A program made the position numbers and the translations under genes. Under the pieces are notes generated by a model that ran no database searches, had not been told where the DNA came from, and worked only from the letters and a program-made list of their open reading frames with translations. 64,000 bases of DNA from Oscheius dolichura (taxonomy: Eukaryota > Nematoda > Chromadorea > Rhabditida > Rhabditidae). Position 1 is the first letter of the stretch. Each line of letters opens with the position of its first letter. Positions 1 through 11,389 of this stretch are shown here, piece by piece. The stretch spans positions 3,458,001 to 3,522,000 of the forward strand of contig OW051494.1 of NCBI GenBank assembly GCA_932521035.1. The letters are read 5' to 3'.

Positions 1-820
1 TTCTCGGGGTAAATGGTTCCATTTCAGCGGCTGCCCAAAAAGCTGTTAAGGATCCTCGCCTGACGTATGACTTCCGTCCAGCTACAGGCAAAGATCTAGG
101 AGTGATAGTCGACCTCTGCTGTACAGATTTCATCAAAATTGAACCACACAGCCGGGTAAGTTATTTCAATGGGTGGAGTGACAGTGAGGTTTCAGGCTCT
201 GGGACTGACTGGGGAAGAAAGCAAACACCTTTTTGAATGGATTGTGGCTAAAGCCCTACACTATCCATATTCCCTAAAAGTGGTGGAGAAGTCATCGGGA
301 CGGGTGGCCGCCATCCGGACTCTTTCCATCGGAAATAGGGATCACAACTTGGACTGGGAGCCATTTCCACTGGATGAGACGAAGTTATCTCGAAACATCG
401 GGAAACTGGCTTCTGTACTGGATGGATCGAAGAAACACTTCTGGGAGATCGTCGACCCGACTGTCAGCAAAGTCATGAGGCGGGAGATCAGCTTCGTCCG
501 GGCAGAGCACCAGAGGAGAGGGATAGCGCGGGTCATGGTCGACTTGAATCTCATCCCGGAGGAACTCAGAGTATGCGGGACTTATAATTAAAGGGGATGG
601 GAAGTCTTTCAGTCCCAAGGGATCCATGGAATAGTCTCGGAGGCGTCGTCCATCGCCAACCAGACACTGCTGGCCAGCAGCGGGTACAAGTGCATCTACG
701 AGCCGAAATACGACTGGGCCAAGAAGGTGACCCGGCCTCTCTTCCCTTTATACAGTCTATTTTCAGATAGATGACGGCACGACGGGAGTCAAAGTCTTCT
801 TCAAGGATCTCCGCTTATAG
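1..820 (+). CDS. GNAT-like N-acetyltransferase-type protein, 3' part (partial at left edge)
   Basis: This is the C-terminal part of a gene that begins before the window. I read exons 1-155, 196-570, 613-726 and 767-820, separated by GT-AG introns of 40-42 bp that keep one open frame and end in TAG. The product has a stretch reading FRPATGKDLGVIVDLCCTDF and, near the middle, REISFVRAEHQRRGIARVM. The latter resembles the acetyl-CoA-binding motif A of GNAT enzymes (Q/R-x-x-G-x-A/G), and nematodes have many such uncharacterised GNAT-like proteins. The substrate is unknown. An AATAAA signal follows at 901-906. I am confident of the gene model but only moderately of the family assignment, because the N terminus is outside the window. 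Confidence 0.65.
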
Positions 821-906
821 AACTCTTCAGCATACAGGAAATAAAAGACTTTATCTGACCCGTACACATGGAAAGTAACAAATGGGAGGGAACAGGGAAC
901 AATAAA

Positions 907-1486
907 TTACGGTAGCCCAATGGAATTTTTGGCTGGCTCGTCGTCGACACTGTACTGGCGGATAATCTGGACGGGTTTACGTCTCTCCGTGGCCGGGTTC
1001 GGTATGCCTCGCTCATGTTTGGAAACGTACTCGAGAACCTTGCCCCGTGGAACCCCGGCCGGTAGAGAGAATTCCATCTGGCAGCGTGCAGGCAGGGAGG
1101 ACGACCTCGTTGACATCTGAAACGGCTTATATTTGAGCGATAGAGAGGTGAAGACGATTGGTATAACTGAATAGAACTAATAGTGAACTAAGGAAATCTA
1201 TGCGTTAGACATGCAAGCCTCGAAAAGCACGATTACCCGAGATGCTCGTCCTCTTACCTTCCGGGTCCTCGGGATCCTAAATTTGTGGGTTTATTATAAC
1301 GGACAGAGGATAAGAAGAGGGAGGAGTACCTTGGGAGCCTCGTCCGTCGAGTTAGTCTGCGACTCTCGGTGGATACTGTCCATCCGGCCCAGTCGTCTCC
1401 GTCGGCTCGTCGACTTTCTCCTCAGGGGAAACGAGGCCCCGTCAAGGAAGAAGCCTCTTCTCTCGGAGGGCCTGTCCACTCTGTAA
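907..1486 (-). CDS. Uncertain minus-strand gene, small basic/acidic protein
   Basis: Two minus-strand pieces look coding but do not join cleanly. The distal one (about 1486 to 1330) encodes an Arg/Ser-rich stretch ending in MDSIHRESQTNSTDEAPK, followed by a donor and a 19-nt exon coding DPEDPE. The proximal piece (1116-907) opens with ATG directly after the acceptor CGTTTCAG and encodes 69 residues ending in KNSIGLP. Simple splicing of the two puts the proximal piece into a different, poorer frame. Either the proximal piece is a separate trans-spliced gene or a splice site has been missed. No domain is recognised. The region is compositionally biased, so chance ORFs are possible. Confidence 0.3.
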
Positions 1487-1703
1487 CGGTCAGTTTGATC
1501 TTTGATCTGGAGAATAGGTCAAGAAGCGAAAAATGTGGGTCCGGGTACTATCGCCGGGGTGGAAAAAAGCGATATTTCGGTAACCGGGTGGTGTAAAGCG
1601 AAGCTAAAAGCATCCGAATGCGTCAGTAGCCCGACCGGGTGAAATGCCCCCAGTCTATCCACTTGTCCCCCCGCTCCCTCCAACTAATTCTTCTCTTTTC
1701 CAG

Positions 1704-2372
1704 ATGGCCGCCACTCTCTCCCATGTCCTGAAGCGCATCCTAAACGAGGAAGACGTCCCCGAGTCTTCTCCCTCTCCCAAGAAGTTTCGTCTCGACAGCG
1801 ACGACGACGACAAGGAGGAGGTATTCAAGGCTTTCGAAGTGCCGGCCCTTTGTGGCAAACACCCGGCCATGCTCTACCGGACGACGTTCCCCTCCGACCT
1901 CTGCTACCCGTTCATGTTCAAGCGAGCCAACAAGAAGGGCACCAATATCTACATTTGCTCCTCGTGTAAGAAGATGGGCAAGGAGCTCAAGGCCATCATC
2001 GTCGACGGCCAGTTCACAGAGAACCCCGCCAGCCTTGCCCACATCTGTATGCCGAAGATCTGGGCCGACGAGGTGGCCAAGCGATGGATCTACCGCACGA
2101 CGCAGAATGTCAAGGCTGCGCAGGAGCCGACCACTGTCCAGGTCAGTTATCCCCTCTTCCCAATAATATAGCTATTACAGGACATCTACAACCGGCTGAT
2201 GGATGAAATCCTCCAAGATGCGAGCCTGAAGGTCAACGACAGACTTGCCATCTTCTCATCGGTGGGTCGCCTGAAGAGCCACAGACGCTCCTTTTCCCGT
2301 GCCATCCAGGGCAGAGTCTCCTCCTCCCCCGAACAGAAACCCAGTCTTCTTACTAGTCCCAGTGCCTTATAA
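1704..2372 (+). CDS. Small protein with FLYWCH/BED-like zinc-binding region
   Basis: The two exons are 1704-2141 and 2181-2372, split by a 39-bp intron in phase 0 and ending in TAA. The start is the ATG immediately after TTTTCCAG, a likely trans-splice acceptor. The protein has about 209 residues. An acidic serine-rich N terminus (residues 15-45) is followed by a module with the spacing Y-I-C-x2-C and later H-I-C, around YICSSCKKMG and LAHICMP. This looks like a FLYWCH/BED-type zinc-binding fold of the kind common in nematode nuclear proteins. The C terminus is serine-rich and likely disordered. A DNA- or RNA-binding role is inference only. A poly(A) signal lies at 2512-2517, only 10 bp from the stop codon of the convergent potassium-channel gene. 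Confidence 0.55.
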
Positions 2373-2511
2373 TCACTCGTCCCGACTCAACCGTCTAGCT
2401 ATCACCCACTCATTCCCTCGATACTCAATTCTTAACCATCTCTCTCTGTAAATCAATCCACTCAATCCTGTGAATCATCCCTGTGAATCCCCCTTTCTGT
2501 AAATCCGTCAC

Positions 2512-2517
2512 AATAAA
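2512..2517 (+). promoter_or_regulatory. Poly(A) signal AATAAA
   Basis: This canonical hexamer lies 140 bp after the stop of the zinc-binding-like gene. Cleavage 10-30 bp downstream would fall within the last codons of the convergent TWK channel gene, so the two transcripts probably overlap tail to tail. Confidence 0.6.
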
Positions 2518-2526
2518 CCCGGCTAC

Positions 2527-5500
2527 TTACTTCTGTTGGTTGGATGAGGTGTCGGAGCTCTGACTCAGTGGCCCTGCCGCACACACCGACAGGCCCTGTG
2601 TTCGATTGTTTCTAAACTCGTCCAGTCGCCTCGCTATTTTCAGGTACGAGTCATCCGTCTGGATTATCACTTCTTGTCGGAGATCCTCGTCGAAGACACT
2701 GTTACCAAGGCCGGACGTCGAGCTGGATCGTCCCCGCTGTCTGAACTCGACTCTATTAACGGGACGAGAAATGGGCCAACTTGAAGGGCGACGGCCTATT
2801 GAGGAAGCTGGCATCCATGGCCGATCGGCTCATCTCGCCGTCGCTTATCATCCTGTCATCCCAGCTCTCTTCACCCGACCTGAACAATTCCTCTTTCCTC
2901 TGCCATGACTGCCCCCTACCTGTTGCCTGTCTGCATCTCCCCGTCCAGTACCTCGGCCACCGATGTCTGCTGTCCCTTGTCCTCTCGTCCCTTCTTACTC
3001 TTGACTGATTCAGCTAGTGACGTTTGAAGAGACCGGTCAGCCTGTGATCGATCCGCCCCGGCACTCTTGGCCACGAGTTCTTTGCTCTTGGGAGAGGTCA
3101 TCTGATCTTTTGTGGAGATGTCATCCCTCTGTGATGTTTCTGCCGACATTTCCACCAGAAGAGGCCGTCCTCCGGCACCGACAGCCTTATCAGCATAGAG
3201 GAAGGGCAGTGGGGAGGTGTTCATATCCCGCCGGGAGGGCACTCGAAGCTGGCAGCTGAATAGGAAGAGGGGTTCTTCTGAGAATGAGAGTATCCTTACC
3301 TGCTGTGGCTGAGAGATTCACTCCTCTCGGAGTTATCCCATGGTGCATTTTCTATTGAAAAGTCGAAAGAGATCAGTTCGGCTGGGGAGGCGCCCGTGGC
3401 CCTGTCAGTGAGTCTCGGATCAAGGGTGCCAGTTCCTCGGGTTGATGTTGATGGCACAGCGGTGTTGATACCTTGTTCCTATAGGACGTTTAATATGAAA
3501 AAAAACAGAAGGGGGGTGGCATACCACAGAGTCGAGTTGAATCGGCCGATCCGTTTCCATGCTCCTGCTCATCACTCCCAGCACTTCGGTCAAGATTTCC
3601 TTGTCCGTCAGCTGTCGGGCACGGTGACTGTCCTCACTGATCGACGTCGCTATCCCCCTCTCCATGAGTTGTGGCTTCACCGCTTGTTTCTAGAAATAAT
3701 TCATATAAAATATTATAAAAGAAAACCTGTAAGCTGAAGAGTCGCAGCATGATCTCGTCGATCTGGAACTGGGCAATGTCCGTCTGCACATCGCAGTCCA
3801 ACATCCCCGGGCGGGAATGGTCCGAGAACATTACTCTCCGCTGCAGTTTGTCACTGGACTTCCTTTCCATCACACTAAAAACCAACTTTTATAGAAAGGG
3901 TAAAATTTTCTGACCTCACAGAATCCAGAGGAATACTGGACGCATCACTGACGGAGTCCCTCTCGTCCAGGGAGATGTCCCGTAGCCCGGCCAAGTCCAC
4001 CTTCGGGGTGACTTGGGTTTCACAATGGGCAACTGGAGCAGGGATCATCGGGTCACAGGCGATACTCTAAAAAGAAGAGTAAAGAAATCAAAGAAGAGGA
4101 AGAGTACCTGATGGACAGCCTGGGCCTGCACCCCCATGACCAGCTGGACGGGTGGATCCGTCTGCATGTTCTTGTTGTTAGTCTCGCGGATGATTCTCTC
4201 GTACTGGTGTGCCTTCTGTTCCACTTCGGCCGTTTGTCTCTCGGTCATAAGGAGAGGGGCGAACAGCTTGGCCAGTGGGCCTTGCTTCTCCAGGACTTTT
4301 GGCAAAAGGTCGCCTTCCCCGATGTCTTTATGCTGGTTCAATGCCTGCTGGGCTTCTTCCTGGAGGAAATATTGAAATGGTGACAAAAGGAGAATACACG
4401 CACCTGTAGCTTGATCATCAAGTTGTAGAGCCACTCTTCGATTTTGATCTGGATGACGGCTAGGAGCATGGAGACGATGGACAGGCCGATAATGACCAGG
4501 ACGAACATGAGGATGAGCAGGCGGGGATGGTCCGGGACGACGTCCCCTGAAACTCTTGCTACCCAAGGAGAAGGACGACTCACCCAATCCAATTGTGGAC
4601 AAAGAGATGAAGAAAAAGTAGAGCGAGGTGAAGAAGGTCCACCTCCTCTCCCAGATGAGGAACAACGCGGCACAGAAGCATATCCACCCGACACAGATGA
4701 GCAAGGCCAGCCAGACCGGGATGGTGCTGCTCTCCTTCTGGTGTTTCTCCCTCGCGGTCAGTTGTTTCTCATCAGCGAATCCTTTCTCGAGATCAGTCTT
4801 TTCTTTCTTTGACAGCTTTGCCTTGGCCTTCTTCCCCGCCTCCTTGATATTCTCCCTGTAACGTCGCCACCATCGGCTGACCAACTGGGTGAGCTGTCTG
4901 CCTGTGTGGGAGAGGATGGCCAGTACTAGAGGGATTCCTAGAAGAAGGAGATCTTAAATAAAAAGGAGGATAGCCTACCAACAATGGCGTACAAAACGGT
5001 CAACGACCTGCCCAGCATGGTCCTCGGCACAATATTACCGTAACCTGGAAAAGGAGACTAGAGATCTAATTAACGGAGGCTCACCAATGGTGGTAAAGAT
5101 GGTTCCCACATAGAATAGCGCTCCCCACATGTCCCAGTCTAATCCCTCTGGCAATTTCACCCGGATGAGTTCCTGTTCGAACCAGAGGAGGAGATCCCGC
5201 GCCTTGAGAAAGTTGTTTGTCCGCAGATGGTCGGCCATGTCCTTCACCACCCCGTTCCTCAACTTATCCAAGGCAACAGACTCTTTTCTAAATGGATTGA
5301 GTATGACTAAAGAGATCTCTACTTTTTGAGGAGTATCTCGTTCTCATTCTCGACGATATAAAACATCCAAGCCCCGAGGAGAGCATAGAACAGAAGGAGT
5401 AGGAAGGGAGCAAAGTGCCGGCAGTGATACTTGTCGTAGTAGTACTTCAACTGGCCCAGGGTATTCGACGGCTTGGGGGCCAGCGACGGGTGGTAGGAAA

Positions 5501-5543
5501 CGCCCGCATCGGCGATACTTCTCCTGTGGGCACCGCTAATCAT
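2527..5543 (-). CDS. twk: TWK-family two-pore-domain potassium channel
   Basis: I read 13 exons on the minus strand: 5543-5323, 5287-5095, 5044-4979, 4937-4584, 4546-4404, 4359-4108, 4066-3915, 3874-3727, 3689-3525, 3478-3300, 3255-2920, 2879-2781 and 2740-2527. All introns are 34-48 bp and all phases agree. The product is a plasma-membrane K+ leak channel. The first transmembrane helix is at FAPFLLLLFYALLGAWMFYI, the first pore loop has the filter TTIGYG (split by an intron), and the second pore loop reads STIGLGD followed by another long helix. The filter pair GYG/GLG and the 1P-4TM-2P order are diagnostic of two-pore channels; nematodes have a large TWK expansion. The C-terminal tail, roughly 550 residues, is long and Ser/Thr-rich. 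The true 5' end may lie further upstream: an exon-like ORF at 6721-6624 could be an alternative first exon. Confidence 0.88.
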
Positions 5544-8500
5544 CTGGAATGGCCGGATCAGGGGAAGGATGAGGCAGGCAGACTACTCACTGAATCATCT
5601 GTAAGGGAGAAGAGGGACAGTCGGGCTTTTGAGCCTAAGGAGGTTCCGGAGAGTTGGGAGATCGGTCGGGAGCACCTGTAATTCGAGAACTCGTGTTTCT
5701 TACACACCAAAAAGCAAAAGCAAGTTGATCAGGGACACGTCTCGAAGGCAAGGGGCCGGATTATTTTGAGACGATTGTTGTCAAACACCCGGGTGTTTTG
5801 GCAATAAAAACAGACTAGCGCTTGAAGGAAATTTATAGCCGAGATGATCTATTTATATTGTGTTGGAGATCATAAATGGGGAGGAGGAGGATGAGGCGAG
5901 AGATCATCAATTGGGCCGATTTTTATTGGCAGCAGCCGAGGAGAGGCAGAACAACAGCTCCGGGAACACGAACGGGATGCTGCTTTTACTGGTGGCTCGT
6001 TCGGTTGTTGATGGCTGTGGGAGGATGGCCCAGGGAAGGAAGACCCAGGTAGAAACTAGGACGTCTCCCCGGATTATGGCAGGTCATGATGGATCGGCCG
6101 GCTCACGAAAACAAAGGCGAGAAAGAGACGGAGGAGCTAAGGAATTAATGGGCACTTAGGTGATCAGCTGTCGTCACCGGGAGGAGAGTTGAAACAGACT
6201 TCTCTCTGTAAAAAGTGACGGCCGCCGTTCGCCGGGATTACTGGTCGACCACGGTCGTGTTTTTCAAGACGACAGACAGCTGACAAAGTTCTTGAATTAC
6301 AAGGATGGGGGTAGGGAGTAGGGGGATACCCAGAATAAAGTGCGGCCCTCCTCCGGTGCACCGGGAGAGCGCGTGTCCCTTCCGGCCGCCTGTTGTTTGG
6401 CTGATGCTCTTCCACCGATCCCTCGCCAAAAAACGGCTATTCCTTGATAAGACACATCAATTTTCGCGCCAGCCGGGTGTAACCCCCCCTGCCGACAGCT
6501 GCCACTCTGACACGAATTTGACACGGAAACACACATTTTCCGTGTTGTTTTAACTATGCTCCTGGGGGTGGCAAAGGGCGTCGTCCGTCTGGACCCGGCC
6601 GACGGGGCCGGCCCCTGACTCACCGGTGGTTGTCGTAATTGCTTCGCAGGGCCTCGTCCGTGTACCCCTCGGCCAGCTGGGTCGTGGTAGGCGAGACATG
6701 GCCACCGAGGAACATAGCCATAGGCAAATGGAAACTGCCACCGCGGAGGCTACTTACCCCTGAAATTGTTAAGGATTCTGAGAGATGGGGATATAAAAGA
6801 GACATGAAGTCTAGATAGATTTATCATCTCTTCAAAAGAGGGAATATGGGAAAGGGAGGATGGAAAGAGCGGAGCTGAACTTTGTGCCTACCTCACTAGG
6901 CTCTCCCCGTAAACAGTGTTGTAACCGCGCGGCTGGCCATCTCCGCCAGCCGCGCGAGTCAGCTCAATTGGAGTCGGAAAGGAACAATTAATTGAGGCTT
7001 TTCCATCTAAAAAAAGTTACTTCTCATCCTAAAGAAACGAGCAGAGGGGCAAGGCTGCTAAACTGCTTCTTCCCTACCTCGTCCTCCTCGGTCCTCCTCG
7101 GGAGGAGAGAAGAGTGGGCACAAGGCTCACCTGAGGAAACTCTTTGAATCGCTTCATTTGTGCCTGGAAGAGTACCTAAAACTCTTTTCCAATTGCTCTC
7201 ATCCTGCTGATAACTGTACAAGACGTGGTCCTGACGATCCCGAGAGGCGGCTACCCTACTCTACCAGGCACTTGGAAGATTCCCCTCAGCGAAGACGTGC
7301 AAATAGCAGCGGAGATGCCTTAACGAGAGAGAAAGAGGGCCTCCTCTCGGAGCCGGTTCAATGACCAAGAAAGGCACAAAAAGTCTCGTTTTGGGCACGA
7401 ACACATGGCTCGGCAGAATGTTGAATTGTATGCTCACATTGAAATGGGGAGAGAGTGGTTGGAATCTGTTCCTCCGGGAACGGTCCCCTCTCCTCCAGTT
7501 GCTTTGCCATGTGGCTGCCCTCCTATGAGTCCTGCGATTGCCGAAGTGTGCACGGCATCCGGTCCGACCGGAGGAATATGTCGCCGGTCGCCTATTTATT
7601 CGGAATATTTCCTCGAACCTCAAAGCAAATAAAACGACTGGCCGGTGGTGATGGGGAAAAACTGACGCCTCGGGGGCACAGACGGGAGACGCGCGCGGGT
7701 CACCAGCCACCGGAAGTGATCCCTCGATCCCCTCTGTCTTCGCCTAAAAATAGCCGAGACTGTATTTGAACTGGGGAAAAGAGCTGTTGAAAAGAAGTAA
7801 AAAATAAAGAAAACAAAGAGCAGACGAGGGAAAAACATAGGAGGAGGACTGTCTCTGAGCCGGGGCGGTCGGCCTCCGCCATAGCCTGGTAATTCTTCTT
7901 CGATACCGTATCCCAGAAAGAGTCACACCTTCAGATGAGACAAAACGCAACATTTTGTCTAGTGGTCTATTTTTGCCGGTCCCTGCCGTTCCCCTTCAGA
8001 CTACATGCTCTTTGCTTAGTGAACAGACATAACCGAAGTGGCCACTTGCCTCTCCTCCTCCGGTCAAAATGTGTACTTCTCTGTTTGCCGTTACTGTCTT
8101 TCTCCTTCTTCTGGTCGTCTACCGTATCCTCCCGAGGAGACACTTGATAGTTGGCCCTAGATGGCCGGAGTCGGCAGACGAGAGTGCCTCGGCCTGTGTC
8201 TGAATAGAGGCCCCTCCCCTATTTCCGACTGGTCCTTTCAGACCCTTGCTCTGCTATTTTTCTCGTGTGGAATGTTTCTTCGCGGGGCCGTGTTTCGGTG
8301 CTGCTCAAACAGTGGTCAAAAAGCGTCGCTGATCGCCGCCCCAGGGCCACTCCCTCTTTTGAATTTGGCACGTGGATCACAAATAGTCCATTTCGCCAAA
8401 CAAACTTCGATCCACACGGAACAACAGCACATAAAGAGGCAGATGTTTTTTAATAGTCTGTGAATCAGACAGGCAATGTGTTGACCACAGTCATCAACCG

Positions 8501-8600
8501 GTGGGAAATTGGAGACACGGAACGGCGTGGCCATGAATCACGGAGGCGGGAAAAGGGAAGGGAACAGAGATCATTTCGGGAACTGCCTGAACTTTATGGC
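5544..8600. other. Long GC-rich intergenic stretch, no confident gene
   Basis: I see no gene I can support here. There is one exon-like minus-strand piece (6721-6624), opening MAMFLGGHV and ending with a GTGAGT donor, which might be a 5' exon of the TWK channel. Its phase does not join to the channel's first clear exon. Several ORFs of 60-150 codons occur but look like chance frames in GC-rich DNA. A GC-rich hairpin is listed separately. The stretch may hold the regulatory region of the channel gene. Confidence 0.5.
6926..6956. repeat. Perfect 12-bp GC-rich stem-loop
   Basis: CGCGCGGCTGGC (6926-6937) is followed by a 7-base loop and its exact reverse complement (6945-6956). It lies in non-coding DNA upstream of the TWK channel. 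The stem is too short for a typical pre-miRNA. It could be a regulatory palindrome or a remnant of a small inverted-repeat element. Confidence 0.7.
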
Positions 8601-9011
8601 CTAATAAGAGGAATAAGGGAGGATGTAGTCATCCTCGAGCATTGATGCTTTTTGGGAGGCCACCACCGTCCGTCCGTCGGCCTCGGCCATCTGAAACATG
8701 TAACGTCGATGGATGAGGAGCTCACTAATGGCAGTTGGATACCGTAGTCAGGGTGCACGTATCTCGACGGCCTTGCCAAGAGATTTCTATGTAGGGCATC
8801 CCCCCTCCTGGGCAGCATCATGGCGCACGAGATGGTGACAAGAGACTGGTACTAGACGAGAGCTGGAGATATCCGTTGTTCGCGTCGAAGATCACTAGGC
8901 GAGACCCTACTGATGGACTGTCTCGAGGCCCTTCAAGCAGCCAAAGATAGAGGATCTCAAGATGTCGCGAAAAGGGCCACTTTTTGTGTAATTCACACTC
9001 ATAGTTGACAT
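8601..9011 (-). CDS. Short hypothetical protein (minus strand, uncertain model)
   Basis: Two exons are convincing: 8690-8601, ending with TAG and encoding MAEADGRTVV...ILPYSSY, and 8851-8726, ending DYGIQLPL. They join in phase 0 across a 35-bp GT-AG intron. A candidate first exon begins at the ATG at 9011 (MSTMSVNYTKSGPF) and reaches about 8924, where a GT donor would keep phase 0. An alternative donor at 8895 implies a 44-bp intron but a different upstream frame. The product would be about 100 residues with no domain I recognise. The gene reality is moderate and its 5' end is weak. Confidence 0.35.
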
Positions 9012-9312
9012 GACTTCCTTATCCAAAGGAGAGTAGGGAAGGGCAGCTGGGATATCTTTTCGGAGACACCGGGTCACTCTCGCCAAGCTGGAAACCAGCT
9101 CTCGTATGTGCCAACTTCGCTAAAAACCTCACAGCTGGCATGGCACCGTGAGTGTGAGTATAGGCAGACAGACAGCCTAATCCCCCCTCCACTCCTTCTT
9201 CACACGTGGGACGACAGAGTCCGGAAGAGATTTTTTGATCGACCCTTCGATGATGCTTGCGTCACGCGCCTTGCAACGCTGTTTTGTGTTTGCTTGCCCG
9301 GTTTCCGGCGCC

Positions 9313-9320
9313 CGTTATAA
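9313..9320 (+). promoter_or_regulatory. TATA-like box
   Basis: GTTATAAG lies about 35-40 bp before the ATG of the first EB-module gene, which suggests a transcription start a few bases before that ATG and a very short 5' UTR. Confidence 0.4.
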
Positions 9321-9354
9321 GGAGCCCTCCGGGGCAGTCCGGACACACCTCGGG

Positions 9355-10305
9355 ATGCTCCGTTTCACCATCGCCTCAGCCCTCCTCGCCCTCGCCTCGG
9401 CACAATACCCCGGTACGTCCTCGCCCATTTAACGACAACACACACACACACTCTCATTGCCTTTCACAGTACACCCCACCAACCGAAACAACAACAGTCA
9501 CACGACTAAAGGTGTCAGCATGTCCGGTAACCCGCGTGTCTAACTTCAGCTGCCCCACTGTACTCTGCCTGCGGACCAAGTGTGGGCTGTGCTGCCCCGG
9601 CGGTCTGCCAGGCCTCAGTCTGCCTTCCACCCGCTCTCTACCGTACTCCCTCTTATATTGCCCCTCCTCCAGTGGCCGCTCCAGCTCCCTTAGTCGCCCA
9701 GCAGCCCATCGGATGTGCCCCGGCCTGTCTTCCAGCTGCCGCGTAAGTCTCCCCCTCCTCCCTGACCATAAAGAGGTTCAGCTGCATCGGAGGAGCCTGC
9801 CAGTGTGCCCAGCCCGGAGTTGTCTACAGCCCCGTCGTTGGATGTGCCCCAGTCGCCCCCATCCCCGTCGCCCCTGCCCCAGTCGTCGCCGGCCGTCTGA
9901 TCCCCCAGGTACTTGTCCCTTCTCCCTCTTTTGAGTTTTCTTCTTATTTGTAGGCCCTCCCCGGAGCCCCCTGTGAGCCCGGAGTCGAGTGCACCGGAGG
10001 ATCCGTCTGCTCCCTCGGAGTGTGTGTCTGTCCTCCTGAGCTCGTTCAGGAAGGAACCGTCTGCATTGCCAGAACCATCTACGGAGTCGTACCCCCCGTG
10101 GCCCCCGTCATCCCCGTGCCCGTTGCTCTCGGAGCACCCTGCGCCGCTCCCCCTCTCCCCGCTGCCTCCCCTTGTGTAGCTGGAGCCGTCTGCTCCGCTG
10201 GCTACTGCCAGTGTGCCCCCTCTTACCAGCCGATGGCCGGAGGATGCATCCGCAGAAGTAAGTCTCCTCCTCCAGAAGGCCCTAATCAGACCGTTTCCAG
10301 AATAA
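9355..10305 (+). CDS. Secreted cysteine-rich EB-module protein (copy 1)
   Basis: Six exons (9355-9412, 9470-9511, 9550-9742, 9782-9908, 9954-10257, 10301-10305) join in frame. The last supplies only the end of a lysine codon and the TAA stop. The product, about 242 residues, starts with a clear signal peptide (MLRFTIASALLALASA) and is rich in Cys, Pro, Ala and Val. Its C-terminal half carries EB-module spacing: GAPCEPGVEC, GGSVCSLGVCVCPPEL, then a later AGYCQCAPSYQPMAGGC. EB modules are disulfide-rich domains of secreted nematode proteins of largely unknown function, often extracellular-matrix or defence associated. It is a tandem paralogue of the gene at 11390-12083. Confidence 0.75.
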
Positions 10306-11389
10306 GCAATGATCATTCCCGCGGGACACCGCCATGTCGTCGTATTTATCTGTACATTTTGGTGAACAAGGCAATGAATCATACGGTTCTATCTCTTTTA
10401 CTGTACTCTCAATTTATTTGACACTAACACACTTGACCCTGTACCCAAAGCAAGATGTTACGATAGGTGAAAGCCGTTCGAATCCAATAGGGATGATATA
10501 GTCGAAGAGGACACCTGCTCGTGAATAGTCGACGCAATAAAAAAAGAGAAGCCATTTCCACTTGAGTCGGTACTCTTTCTCCCTTCTGCCCTATATCTCC
10601 ATTTGGTTTGTAGTGCAATGGAATAGTTCATTATCCTCTCTCGAAGGACCAAATAAGTCATCCATCCCATTTATGTGGAGTGAAATTGGTATGACCCACC
10701 AGAATACGCTGGTCTCAAGTGAAGCCATTTGGAATCCGTGGAATTGTAGGAACGTTGTTTATGAATCCAATACCCCACGAGAAGGATGATCACTCACCGG
10801 CCAGACATCTTTATTTGGTCGATACGAAGCGGCTATTGGATAGGATATAGTAAGATGTCCCAAAAGAGATTCCGCAGCTAGAACTTCAGGGATCGGAGCC
10901 AATTGGGATTTACACGATTAGATAAAATGCCTCCCTGTTGAAAGCGTATACCATGAATAAGAAGAAGACAACGAGATTGGCCTCAATTCTTTTGGGTCCA
11001 TTTCAATAAGCCCTCGGTGCACTGTCAGTCCGTTCTGGGTCTATTCCTCCGGGTATATTTGTCTCTCTATGGACTTCCTTCTCTTTTTCTGTCAGAGCAA
11101 ACACCTCCGGCAATTATTTTCTGGCGACATGGTTTGTTGAACCGGATGATGGAGAGACCATTAGATGAATTACTTGTCATTATTCTGTAGAAAGAGTCAC
11201 AAACTACTTATAGTTTGGGATAAGGCCCGCGTGGTCACCCCTCTCCTCCAGCAGCAGCGCGTTCTCGCAGATCCCAGTGACAGTTCGAACACATTCTCGA
11301 GGCCAGGGTCTCGGGTTACCCCCAATGTTTCTTTTGTGTTCAGCCCCTGCGGTCCATAAAAGAACCTCCTCCGGTCAGTCCGTCTCCAA
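10306..11389. other. Intergenic stretch between the two EB-module genes
   Basis: No gene is supported here. The region has short ORFs only. A pol III B-box-like GTTCGAATCC near 10475 lacks an upstream A box. A TATA-like CATAAAAG lies just before the next gene. Confidence 0.5.
11354..11361 (+). promoter_or_regulatory. TATA-like box
   Basis: CATAAAAG is about 30 bp before the ATG of the second EB-module gene, the same arrangement as in its upstream paralogue. This suggests that the two genes use TATA-driven promoters with minimal 5' UTRs. Confidence 0.4.

Noticed and set aside
9-27. Apparent 19-bp GT-AG intron at the left edge
   Set aside because: Too short to be an intron, and the frame reads straight through it in agreement with the downstream exons.
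2741-2760. 20-bp GT-AG candidate intron in the TWK tail
   Set aside because: Too short and out of phase. Using the donor at 2780 gives a 40-bp intron and restores the frame.
7405-7632. 75-codon plus-strand frame starting MARQNVELYAHIEM
   Set aside because: Short, with no splice partners or domain, in a region of many chance frames.
7261-7710. 149-codon minus-strand open frame
   Set aside because: Composition looks like a random frame through GC-rich DNA, with no domain, no splice-compatible neighbours and no conserved pattern.
9690-10382. 230-codon minus-strand frame rich in Gly, Asp and Ser
   Set aside because: It lies antisense to the EB-module gene, whose exons join in frame. The Gly/Asp bias is the complement of Pro/Val/Ala codons.
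10476-10485. B-box-like GTTCGAATCC suggesting a tRNA
   Set aside because: No A box at the right distance and no acceptor stem or cloverleaf.
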